A stretch of DNA of 21,499 nt from Ichthyosporea sp. XGB-2017a (lineage: Eukaryota; Opisthokonta; Ichthyosporea): assembly GCA_002811675.1 (NCBI GenBank), contig PDIM01010472.1, positions 1 to 21,499 of the forward strand. The letters are read 5' to 3'. Position numbers and translations under genes: made by a program. Positions 9,863 to 17,619 of the stretch are shown here, one piece after another (position 1 is the stretch's first letter; every line of letters starts with the position of its first letter). The notes below the pieces were generated by a model that did no database searches, was not told the DNA's origin, and saw nothing but the letters and a program-made list of their open reading frames with translations.

Positions 9863-10266
9863 AAAAGAAAAAGAATATGAAACAAACAAAAAAAACAAAC
9901 AAACAAACAAAAAAAAAACAAAGATAGAAAACAAAACAAAACAAAAATCTAAACTACAGACGTACTGAACTAAAATAAAAGCAAAAAAAAATAAATACAA
10001 GTACAAAGTAAAAATAATAAAATAAAAGCGACACAGCCCACAGGCTGCAGTACACGACAGGGAATAATTTGGTTACAGTCTCTTGGCTTTATTTCTTTCT
10101 TTCTGCACATGGGTGGTGCTTCCCCTGTTTAAAAGGGGTGTGTCCTGTGCGTCACTTCTGATTCCTATGTGCAAGAAAATTATATGATATAGAGGTAAAC
10201 AACTCCAAAGAAGAAAGGACGCTCAAAGCCAAGCCAAGCCAAGCCAAGCCCGAAGATCCCTGTATC
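9863..10266. promoter_or_regulatory. Divergent intergenic region between the eIF4E-like and membrane protein genes
   Basis: About 400 bases lie between two head-to-head start codons. Bases 9883-10025 are A-rich with repeated AAAC words, which is T/G-rich on the eIF4E-like sense strand. Bases 10026-10200 have balanced composition and include GTTTAAAAGGGG near 10128. The right end carries the (AAGCC)5 array. Both promoters must lie here; no definite core element can be named. Confidence 0.4.
10226..10250 (+). repeat. (AAGCC)5 tandem repeat in the leader of the membrane protein gene
   Basis: Five perfect AAGCC units end 16 bases before the ATG at 10267, so the array lies in the 5' leader. Confidence 0.85.
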
Positions 10267-11313
10267 ATGCAGTTGAGAGTAGAGGCTAAATCGCAAGAGC
10301 AACACCCACTGGCGTTCTTGGAAACTTTGCCTTTGGGGATTGGATCTGTGGTGAATGCTTTGGTTCGATTGCATTTTTTTGATGTACTCGCCTTGTTTCT
10401 TGAGTATGCGGTGGAAGTAGAGATTTTCTATAGATTTGTGTCAAGTGTAACTGCCGAGCAAGGAACTGAGGGGTTCTCAAGAGGGGAGATTTTGTTTTTT
10501 GTTTTACTATTCAAAATATTTAGCCTCCCTTATTTTGTGCTAACATACTTGGGGCTGCAGTTTGGGATTATTAACAGCCATTGGTCCCTTGCGGCTGTTT
10601 TGTGTGTTTTCCTTGCACTTTCTGTTTCGAAAAAGAGAGTATACTTTCTAATCTTGTTAGTTTACGTAGCTATTTACTTTGAATGGGTCAAGAACCCCTT
10701 TTTCGAGACTGATGTGGATATGCTAAACCGCTTCCATAGCCTCTTCCGCACCGGAACATATAGCTTTGTATTGGACGTAATTGCTAATAATATTCTTTTC
10801 TTTCTAGAGTATTCACCCCTCCAAGGGGTTCTGTTACTTCTGGCGTGTGTGGAGATTGATATTGGGTGGGGGGAGAAGTTTGTACTCAAGAGAAAAAAAG
10901 AAAAGAAGAAGGAAAAAAGTTCAGTGGAGGTGTGCCTTTCATCCGATCCAGATAATGATTCGGAAACTGTTTCTCCTGAAACCGTCGATTCGAAAGCTGT
11001 CTGTCCTGATGCTGCACAAGAGAAGGTGATGGAATATAAGTTCCTTTTTTCGACAAAAATTCCTGGTTGGCAATTTTTCATCTTGGCTGAACTCACGGCA
11101 TATCTATTGCTTCACGAGAGCTTCTATGTCACGGCGGCTTATGCAATTGTTCTTGTGATTTTAAATGTCCAGAAAGAGTTATCGAGCAGTCGTAAAACCT
11201 ACTGGTTGTTTGAAAGGAAGGACAATGTTCAAGTTTACAAGCACGAAGTATTACTTCTACGAGTTTTATTTACTCTTGCAGTAGTAATGGGCAAATATCT
11301 AGCTTTGGTGTAA
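10267..11313 (+). CDS. Multi-pass membrane protein of unknown function
   Basis: Single exon of 348 residues, starting at the first ATG after the (AAGCC)5 repeat. I do not recognise the family. Hydrophobic segments lie near residues 20-60, 78-105, 108-125, 126-145 and 160-195. Residues 204-255 form a very basic run (KRKKEKKKEK) followed by an acidic, Ser/Thr-rich stretch. Further hydrophobic segments follow at about 268-300 and at the C-terminus (LLLRVLFTLAVVMGKYLALV). This suggests six to eight membrane spans with one large polar loop. There is no obvious signal peptide. The stop codon overlaps a GTAAGT, a perfect splice donor, so a further exon cannot be excluded; it would, however, lie antisense inside the FUSC-like gene that ends 36 bases away. 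Confidence 0.8.
   Translation: MQLRVEAKSQEQHPLAFLETLPLGIGSVVNALVRLHFFDVLALFLEYAVEVEIFYRFVSSVTAEQGTEGFSRGEILFFVLLFKIFSLPYFVLTYLGLQFGIINSHWSLAAVLCVFLALSVSKKRVYFLILLVYVAIYFEWVKNPFFETDVDMLNRFHSLFRTGTYSFVLDVIANNILFFLEYSPLQGVLLLLACVEIDIGWGEKFVLKRKKEKKKEKSSVEVCLSSDPDNDSETVSPETVDSKAVCPDAAQEKVMEYKFLFSTKIPGWQFFILAELTAYLLLHESFYVTAAYAIVLVILNVQKELSSSRKTYWLFERKDNVQVYKHEVLLLRVLFTLAVVMGKYLALV
11265..11270 (-). terminator. AATAAA signal of the FUSC-like gene inside the opposing coding region
   Basis: The first minus-strand AATAAA beyond the stop at 11350 lies about 80 bases downstream, inside the last codons of the membrane protein gene on the other strand. Confidence 0.4.
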
Positions 11314-11349
11314 GTACCATCTGAGGGAGTGATTTGAATGTCTATCAGG

Positions 11350-13881
11350 TTACCTTCGTTTCGCCAGCTCTTCTAGACTCTTCATCCTTTGAGTAAGATT
11401 GATAATGGCAATAAGAACTATATTGAAATGAATTAGGGCTTGAATATCATCAAACAAAGCCTGCTTGATAGTTGCGACAGATGTCTTGTGAACGCTTTGG
11501 CTCCGATTACGCAGAATATTCCTGTGATCAACGCGAAGTTTCCTGTAATGAAGAAAAAGGGTTTGAGATTTCTCTTCTAAAATAAGAGAATAGCCCGCAT
11601 CAGCTGGGATACAGGCGTTTTCTTCTATCTCAGCTGACAGAGAATGTATAAACTGATTAAACAGTATTCCGAATTGCACAAGGTCGTCCTCAAGTTCTTT
11701 GATGTACAAGCTTTGAATTCTTTCAGATCCTGGAAACCCTAGTAAGGCGTCGCTGAGAAGCCCAACTTCTTGAACTGATAAACCTAGCTCAAGATTTATC
11801 TTCTTACAATGGTCTACATCTAGATTACTATTCTGAAATAATCTACGCCCTGTGGGCACCTGTCCCAAAAGCGCATTCACGTGCTCAGATGATGTTTGTA
11901 GTTCCTGGATATTGTGAATAATTTTAAATTGATCTTCCTTCGACTTGGGCTTAATTGTGGCATCAATTGAAACAAGGAGTAGCTGTCCTAGGGACACCAT
12001 CATATCGCGGATTTCATTGATAGCAAGCTCGCCCGCCCTGCGCGGAAATACTGTAATTATAAAAAGCAATGCTAAACTTATTCCAATCAGAACCATGAGC
12101 ACCTTTAAGCTCACGATTTCTACGTCATAAGAAGTATAGCTGGGGTAGTACTTAATACCTACAGACGTGAAGGTCTGTGCCCAATACCGGGGGGCGTAGG
12201 AGTAGTCTGTGTGGTCACAAGTGTACATAGCGCCAAACACATTCAAGAACGTTGCTAATATCACTCCACTCTTGTTATCAGCGAGAGTAACTAGTACTAG
12301 CAGGCACATAACACCCCCGAATATGACTCCCGCTCCCCTCATCAAACCTTTTTTTATGGATGCTTCCACCGTTTGGAATGGAACTGAGTTTAATGAGCTT
12401 ATTGAAAACAAGGCCGGGTAGTATGCACCTGTATGCAACGTACTCATCCATTCAACGCCACCCTGTGGTGTGACAAAGTAAAGAAGCATACCTAAAGCCA
12501 GTTGTACTGCTGTTCGTAGAGCCATTTTTATGCGCCCTTGAAGACCATTGCCCAATTGGAAATAAATGTAGCTCTTGACGAAAACAACCAGAGTTTGGTC
12601 TTCGTTATTATTGATAGCATCTTGCTTTTTGCGTTCCCCTAACAGGCACGTCGCAACAGTTGAAAACGAATCGGAAATAGAGATAATGCTGTACGTAAAG
12701 AGATAGAACGTGCGATGAAGTGATTCAGTAATGTTCGAAGCATCCACATTAAAGTCTGTGCTCGCATGGAAATCATTGAGCATAATGGCTTTTCTTTCCC
12801 CAATAATTGTATCAACAATATCTCTACATTCGTCACTGAGCTTTACCAGATCTTCTTTAAGCCTTTCCACTTTCTCAGCCTTTTCTTTACTACATTTCTC
12901 ATCCAGTGACCCAAAAATTTCTTCACAGCACTGAAAACAGTGGTCTGCTACCCGGAAAAAACTTTCAATACTACCACTGATTCCCTCTAACTTTTCATTG
13001 CCGTTTTCCGTTCCCCATAGTTCACAAACGGCTGCAATATGCCTGTTGAGGGCATACCCAGCCTCTCCGCAAATACGGGCAATTTCACATTCCTTTTTAA
13101 GGCTTCTTCGAATAATGCATTCCTTCTCCAATTCTGGAATCTTTTTGAGCCCTTTTTTAAACACTATAGCAGCTTCCCCTGCCTCTTTAGCCAAAGCGAA
13201 GCTCATATTTGCATCGCTCTGTAAGTAAAGTTTCCCAAAATTATGCACTACTGGCCGAGTAGCTCTATATCCATTCTTAACACTTTTCACAACGTTCGCA
13301 AAAGACCAGTGAGGCCATATCAGTATTGAAATCACCATTTGAATTCCAAAACCAATGCAAACGACCGCTGAAAAACTTACGGTCATTAGCAAAATAGCAA
13401 GTATATGATCCGACCTTGACTGAGACGAACACAATTCCTCAACTAACCACAGATTTTTGAGATAGCCAAGTTGGCAATCTCTGATATTAAGATATGCTAG
13501 AATACTTCCCAATCTAAACCCATGGATTCGAGGAAGCATATCCCACTTGGTTTTCAACACAGTTACAACAAAGCATTGTGTGAAAAATGCAAAAAGAAGC
13601 CATATTGGATTCTCACATATCACAAAGCAAACAAAGCTGCATGCGACACCAAGGTTCATTCCCACACCTAATTTAATGAGCTTCAGTATTTGGCCCCCAA
13701 TAGATGGACATCCCATCCCAAAAATTGCCGCCAAAACAGATCCCAAGTATGCACCTTCGATTTCCACTGGGACAATAGCAGGGATCCCCAAAAGAGCTGC
13801 AGTCAAAGCAGCTTTGAACGCACTTCTACTACTTAAAGAGCTATTAAAATGAAAGCCCAGTCTATTCAAGAATTCCCCCAT
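11350..13881 (-). CDS. FUSC/aromatic acid exporter-like membrane transporter
   Basis: Single exon of 843 residues. The arrangement is that of the fusaric acid resistance / AaeB / YccS / ALMT-like superfamily: two hydrophobic modules, each followed by a long soluble region. The first module (about 20-190) has hydrophobic helices around 22-38, 45-58, 70-90, 92-110, 160-190. The soluble helical part (195-430) is rich in charged residues, Cys and Glu-Lys pairs. The second module (about 445-620) includes ALRTAVQLALGMLLYFVTP and ends in IITVFPRRAGE, resembling the end of the membrane domain in this superfamily. A cytoplasmic helical tail follows (625-843). Members export aromatic acids or carry organic anions; the substrate here is unknown. 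No 5' exon is suggested: the ATG at 13881 begins the open frame. Family assignment is from architecture and short motifs, so it is less certain than for the enzymes in this window. Confidence 0.75.
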   Translation of the reverse strand: MGEFLNRLGFHFNSSLSSRSAFKAALTAALLGIPAIVPVEIEGAYLGSVLAAIFGMGCPSIGGQILKLIKLGVGMNLGVACSFVCFVICENPIWLLFAFFTQCFVVTVLKTKWDMLPRIHGFRLGSILAYLNIRDCQLGYLKNLWLVEELCSSQSRSDHILAILLMTVSFSAVVCIGFGIQMVISILIWPHWSFANVVKSVKNGYRATRPVVHNFGKLYLQSDANMSFALAKEAGEAAIVFKKGLKKIPELEKECIIRRSLKKECEIARICGEAGYALNRHIAAVCELWGTENGNEKLEGISGSIESFFRVADHCFQCCEEIFGSLDEKCSKEKAEKVERLKEDLVKLSDECRDIVDTIIGERKAIMLNDFHASTDFNVDASNITESLHRTFYLFTYSIISISDSFSTVATCLLGERKKQDAINNNEDQTLVVFVKSYIYFQLGNGLQGRIKMALRTAVQLALGMLLYFVTPQGGVEWMSTLHTGAYYPALFSISSLNSVPFQTVEASIKKGLMRGAGVIFGGVMCLLVLVTLADNKSGVILATFLNVFGAMYTCDHTDYSYAPRYWAQTFTSVGIKYYPSYTSYDVEIVSLKVLMVLIGISLALLFIITVFPRRAGELAINEIRDMMVSLGQLLLVSIDATIKPKSKEDQFKIIHNIQELQTSSEHVNALLGQVPTGRRLFQNSNLDVDHCKKINLELGLSVQEVGLLSDALLGFPGSERIQSLYIKELEDDLVQFGILFNQFIHSLSAEIEENACIPADAGYSLILEEKSQTLFLHYRKLRVDHRNILRNRSQSVHKTSVATIKQALFDDIQALIHFNIVLIAIINLTQRMKSLEELAKRR

Positions 13882-14511
13882 ATTCTACAAAAGACACTAC
13901 ACAAACAACAAAATCAAACAAGACTTACAACATAAATCAACTCAACTCAACTCAACACCCATCAAAGGACTTTATAAATAGAAAAGGACTTACCTACGTC
14001 GTAATTTGCAGTCAGTCTTGGGGAATTAATTGACCAGCTGCAGAAGACTGCACCGGCTGATGATCAATCTCCCATGCATTGATATCTTAATTCCCCAAAG
14101 GGAATATCGATTTCCTTTTTTATTCATAACTGAGAATAACATGGGTTTTTGTTTTTTTCAATTATGCAGGTTTTTTATTATGTTATTTATTTATAACTTG
14201 TAGCGCGCGCTCAAGACTATATTTACTTCTGGACTATGGAACTATTAGCTGATAGTGGGGGCAGTATCTATATTTGCGGTACAGCTTATATATTAGCTTG
14301 CCTGGCATCGTGTATCGCACCAACTGATAAAGCGCGCGTATCATGCTACAATTTTGTTTGTTTGTTCGTTTCCTAAAGCTGTGAGCGGCGGGATGCACTA
14401 ATTGGGTAGAGATCGGGAATACAGGAAAAGAATAATCCAATGAGGTTTCCCTTGGTTTTCTTTTCGCATTGATGAGATGCGTTCTTATATGTTAATTTGC
14501 TCCTTGCAAAT
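13882..14511. promoter_or_regulatory. Divergent promoter region between the FUSC-like and Sel1-repeat genes
   Basis: 630 bases with no credible gene. For the minus-strand gene, TATAAA lies at 13971-13976 (read on the minus strand), about 90 bases before its ATG, and the tandem word CTCAA occurs three times at about 13939-13953. A 12-base inverted repeat lies at 14018-14098. Farther right are AT-rich DNA and two short GCGCGC clusters (near 14202 and 14333). Frames on either strand are short and lack family resemblance. Confidence 0.45.
14018..14098. repeat. 12-base perfect inverted repeat with 57-base spacer
   Basis: TTGGGGAATTAA at 14018-14029 is exactly complementary to TTAATTCCCCAA at 14087-14098. 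Inside are weaker complementary words (ATTGACCAG and CTGATGATCAAT), so an imperfect longer hairpin is possible. It may be a pair of binding sites, a structured RNA leader or a small mobile-element remnant; no target-site duplication is visible. Confidence 0.6.
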
Positions 14512-17448
14512 ATGAGAGACTTTCGGCCATGGGCTTCGGAAGCGAATCTGCTTTCAAGAAGATACAGTGGGATAGAGTTTGCTTTCTCTGGAAGGAAGAG
14601 AATTGTGAAAAAATACCAACAATGTGAGGATGTGAATGCAGCAGGATTATTATTTGGAAAAACTCCACACCATGATACGCAATATTCCCATAGGGGAAGA
14701 TGTGAACCTAGTTCTTTTATCTGCCTTTCACCTTCTTTTATCGCAAGTGCTGAACACTGCCAAAGATGGTGTGAAAATTTTTATTACACCTCAAAGAGTA
14801 TCAAAGGATCACCTGTGTTTGCTCGCTCAGACAATTCAATGGAGGTAGAAAAAATGATCATAGAAGGAAAGAAAATTTGGGATTTAGAAACGAAAAGCGA
14901 AGACCAAATTTTCGAAGCTCTAAACCATTTTCAAAATGCCGCGCTATTGGGATCTTCAGAGGCAATGAACTTAATTGGGTTGATGTTTTTTACAGGGAAG
15001 GGGGTAAAGAGAAGTGCGACAAAAGCATTTGTGTGGTTTGTAAACGCAGCAAGATTGAAGCATCCTAGCGCGATTTTAATGATTGGAAAATTTTATTGTG
15101 ACTCCACTCTCGTAAAGGGGAGCTATAAAAAATGTTTCTTCTGGTACGATTTAGCCGCAGAAAATGGGAACCCCGAAGCAATGCACGAGGTGGCTGGCAT
15201 GCTTCTTGAAGACAAGGGGGTAGAGTACAGTCCCCACCGAGCACTGAAAATGCTGGAAAAGGCAGTATCACTGGGTTATGAGCCTGCATTCGAAACTCTG
15301 GGAATGGTATATGAGAAAGGACTAGGAATCCATATTGATTTGAACAAAGCAAAGAGTGCGTATGAGAAAGGAGCGGGCATTATGCACCCAGGATGTTTAT
15401 GTAGACTGGGAAGGCTTCTTCTTCATGAAAAAGGCCACCCAGAATCCTGGTCGAAAGCGTTCGAATATTTATCTGCAGCGTATCAGAAAAGAGAGCCAAG
15501 CGCAATGGGGTATCTTGGAGAGCTTTTTGAGAACGGCAAAGGGTGCAAAAAGAATCAAGGAGAGGCATTGAAAGTATACCTCCTTGGTTCATATCTGAAT
15601 GATGCTTACTCGCAGTACAGGTTGGCATCGCTATACTTGAATGGTCGTCATGTAACAGAAAATGTCGATGAGGGGCTCCGATGGCTGTATAAATCATGCT
15701 CCAAAGAATTGCCGGAAGCTCAGTATCTCTTGGGCAAACTGCATTTGCAAGGCGCAATTATTCCGCAAGATTACACTGCGGCATTCCTTGTACTATTGAA
15801 GGCAGCAAAGCAAAATTTGCCAAAGGCAATGCATCAAGTCGGCCTCTGCTATTTTAATGGAACGGGTATTAGTCTGAATTATGAAAAGGCATTCGAATGG
15901 GTTCAAAAAAGTGCAGTTATGGGTTGTCTGAAAGCATGCAATACCCTTGGACTAATGCATCGTGATGGGTATGGTGTGAAAAAGAATTTTAACGTAGCCT
16001 TCTACTGGATAGAAAAGGCGGCCAATGAAGGAGTGGTCGAGGCTCAATGTACGTTAGGAAGCTTTTTTCTCAATGGTGTGGGAACTTCTCAAAACCCAAC
16101 GGAGGCTGCAGCTTATTTCAAGAAAGCATCTGCTCAAGGGAGCCCTGAAGGCTACTTTAATTTGGGGGCTTTATATGAAAAAGGAAATGGAGTTGAGCAG
16201 AGTTATGGTAAAGCGTTTGATTGTTATGAGATTGCAGCAACAAAAGGTCATGCCAAATCATTGTACTGCCTTGGACTTATGTTTGAAAATGGTAGAGGTA
16301 CATTAAAAAATGAAATTCTCTCGCTTGAATACTACGAGCGAGCATCAAGAATGGGAGATAGCGAAGCTCAATATCGCCTAGGGCTAGCATACGAAATAGG
16401 ATATGGAGTGGAGAAGAGTGAAAAGGAGGCCGAAAAGTGGTACCGCGTCGCTGCTGAGCATGGGAATGAGCGTGCAGAGTTCTCTTTGGAAAGAATGAAT
16501 TGGAGTTATGAAATGGCCAATTTGAACTGCGATGGTTCTGTAATAGATCCTCTCTCTGAGGGCCACTCATTTTCTCCAGTTACTTCGAGAGTCATGAGAG
16601 AAACTGATGAACACACTTGGGTTGTTTCCGAGGTTGAGAGGATTTGGGACCTGGCCATGCGTATGGCAAATCAGCATATTCGCGCGCATTATATGCTTCA
16701 GGCCCTTGAAGATGGAGATAGGAACGCCGAGCAATCTCAAGAGTCTAATACGCGCACACTAGATTACAGACCCGAGGGGCTTCCAGAACAAGGAGATGTA
16801 TTTCGAGCACATGAAGATATGGCAACTGGGATATTATATAATGGATTTGAGCCTGAAGAGTTATCAGCTGGAACTTCCACTCCAGGCGGAGAGGTAGTTG
16901 TTGATATTGGTCCTTCAGATATGGAAGAAGACCATACCAATGGGAGGATAGAGATCATTGCGGAGGGAAACTCTGGCACCCAATATTCTTCATATGCCGA
17001 AATTTCAGCAAGTGATGCATTAGAGCCTTCATTTACAGGTTTTAGATTCGCCTATGGGCCTCCCGGATCATTTTCTGTTGATCGAGAGGAGGTTGGTCGC
17101 GATGATGATGATGATAGTGATTATGCCAATGCCGATGAGACTGAACACGGAGCCGAACACTACTTTCCCACTCTTGGGGATCAATTTGAAGGTAGTGGAG
17201 ACAACCTGTACCACCTCTTCAATGATATTCCCCAACCGGAGGAGACCTTTTCCAACCCAGCTAACCAAAGGCATCTTCATTTAAGAGTTGGCGGTTCTGA
17301 AACAGCTGAAGATCCTATAGCAACGTATTCATTGCCCGTGCTTGGAGATGAAGACACCACAGGAACGTATTCAGTGCCCGTCCATGGAGGTGGCAATAAC
17401 GATGAAGAGTCATTAAACTTTGTAGAAGCTGAAGATGAGGAAAGGTAA
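14512..17448 (+). CDS. Sel1-like repeat protein with acidic C-terminal tail
   Basis: Single exon, about 978 residues from the first ATG at 14512. After about 115 residues without clear similarity, residues about 135-650 hold 14 Sel1-like repeats plus a partial fifteenth. Each is about 36 residues with the pattern A..LG..Y..G.GV......A..W...AA..G, for example LGLMHRDGYGVKKNFNVAFY. Sel1 arrays form helical solenoids that scaffold protein complexes, as in SEL1L/Hrd3 of ER-associated degradation. Here there is no signal peptide and no membrane segment, so SEL1L itself is unlikely. The last 300 residues are acidic and low complexity (including a run of five Asp) and end with two related TYS(L/V)PV units. 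A soluble adaptor or scaffold is the cautious reading. AATAAA lies at 17474-17479, just after the stop. Confidence 0.92.
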   Translation: MRDFRPWASEANLLSRRYSGIEFAFSGRKRIVKKYQQCEDVNAAGLLFGKTPHHDTQYSHRGRCEPSSFICLSPSFIASAEHCQRWCENFYYTSKSIKGSPVFARSDNSMEVEKMIIEGKKIWDLETKSEDQIFEALNHFQNAALLGSSEAMNLIGLMFFTGKGVKRSATKAFVWFVNAARLKHPSAILMIGKFYCDSTLVKGSYKKCFFWYDLAAENGNPEAMHEVAGMLLEDKGVEYSPHRALKMLEKAVSLGYEPAFETLGMVYEKGLGIHIDLNKAKSAYEKGAGIMHPGCLCRLGRLLLHEKGHPESWSKAFEYLSAAYQKREPSAMGYLGELFENGKGCKKNQGEALKVYLLGSYLNDAYSQYRLASLYLNGRHVTENVDEGLRWLYKSCSKELPEAQYLLGKLHLQGAIIPQDYTAAFLVLLKAAKQNLPKAMHQVGLCYFNGTGISLNYEKAFEWVQKSAVMGCLKACNTLGLMHRDGYGVKKNFNVAFYWIEKAANEGVVEAQCTLGSFFLNGVGTSQNPTEAAAYFKKASAQGSPEGYFNLGALYEKGNGVEQSYGKAFDCYEIAATKGHAKSLYCLGLMFENGRGTLKNEILSLEYYERASRMGDSEAQYRLGLAYEIGYGVEKSEKEAEKWYRVAAEHGNERAEFSLERMNWSYEMANLNCDGSVIDPLSEGHSFSPVTSRVMRETDEHTWVVSEVERIWDLAMRMANQHIRAHYMLQALEDGDRNAEQSQESNTRTLDYRPEGLPEQGDVFRAHEDMATGILYNGFEPEELSAGTSTPGGEVVVDIGPSDMEEDHTNGRIEIIAEGNSGTQYSSYAEISASDALEPSFTGFRFAYGPPGSFSVDREEVGRDDDDDSDYANADETEHGAEHYFPTLGDQFEGSGDNLYHLFNDIPQPEETFSNPANQRHLHLRVGGSETAEDPIATYSLPVLGDEDTTGTYSVPVHGGGNNDEESLNFVEAEDEER

Positions 17449-17473
17449 AATGAAAATGGAAAATTGAAACAAA

Positions 17474-17479
17474 AATAAA
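17474..17479 (+). terminator. AATAAA polyadenylation signal of the Sel1-repeat gene
   Basis: It lies 26 bases after the stop codon at 17448, leaving about 140 bases for the 3' end of this gene and the promoter and leader of HEN1. Confidence 0.5.
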
Positions 17480-17619
17480 TGACAGCTGATCACACAGTTT
17501 TGGTTATTGTTTCATTTACTTATTGCTTTTTTCATTAATTTGAGATCCCAGACGGTCGGTGTCCCTGAAGTCACAACTGCAAGTAGCTGTCCAGGGATCG
17601 TTCACACAGGGATAGACCA

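Noticed and set aside
9863-10006. 48-residue Phe-rich extension of the eIF4E-like protein
   Set aside because: It translates an A/C-rich tract, and the duplicated copy at 1-80 loses similarity just upstream of the ATG at 9862.
11310-11315. GTAAGT donor overlapping the stop of the membrane protein gene
   Set aside because: Any next exon would lie antisense within the FUSC-like coding region, and no matching acceptor with an open frame was evident. Retained only as a caveat.
11945-13852. + strand frames opposite the FUSC-like gene
   Set aside because: They are antisense shadows of a continuous 843-residue frame with coherent membrane architecture.
14497-14511. Start of the Sel1-repeat protein at a TTG
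   Set aside because: An ATG follows five codons later at 14512 and is the normal choice in a eukaryote.
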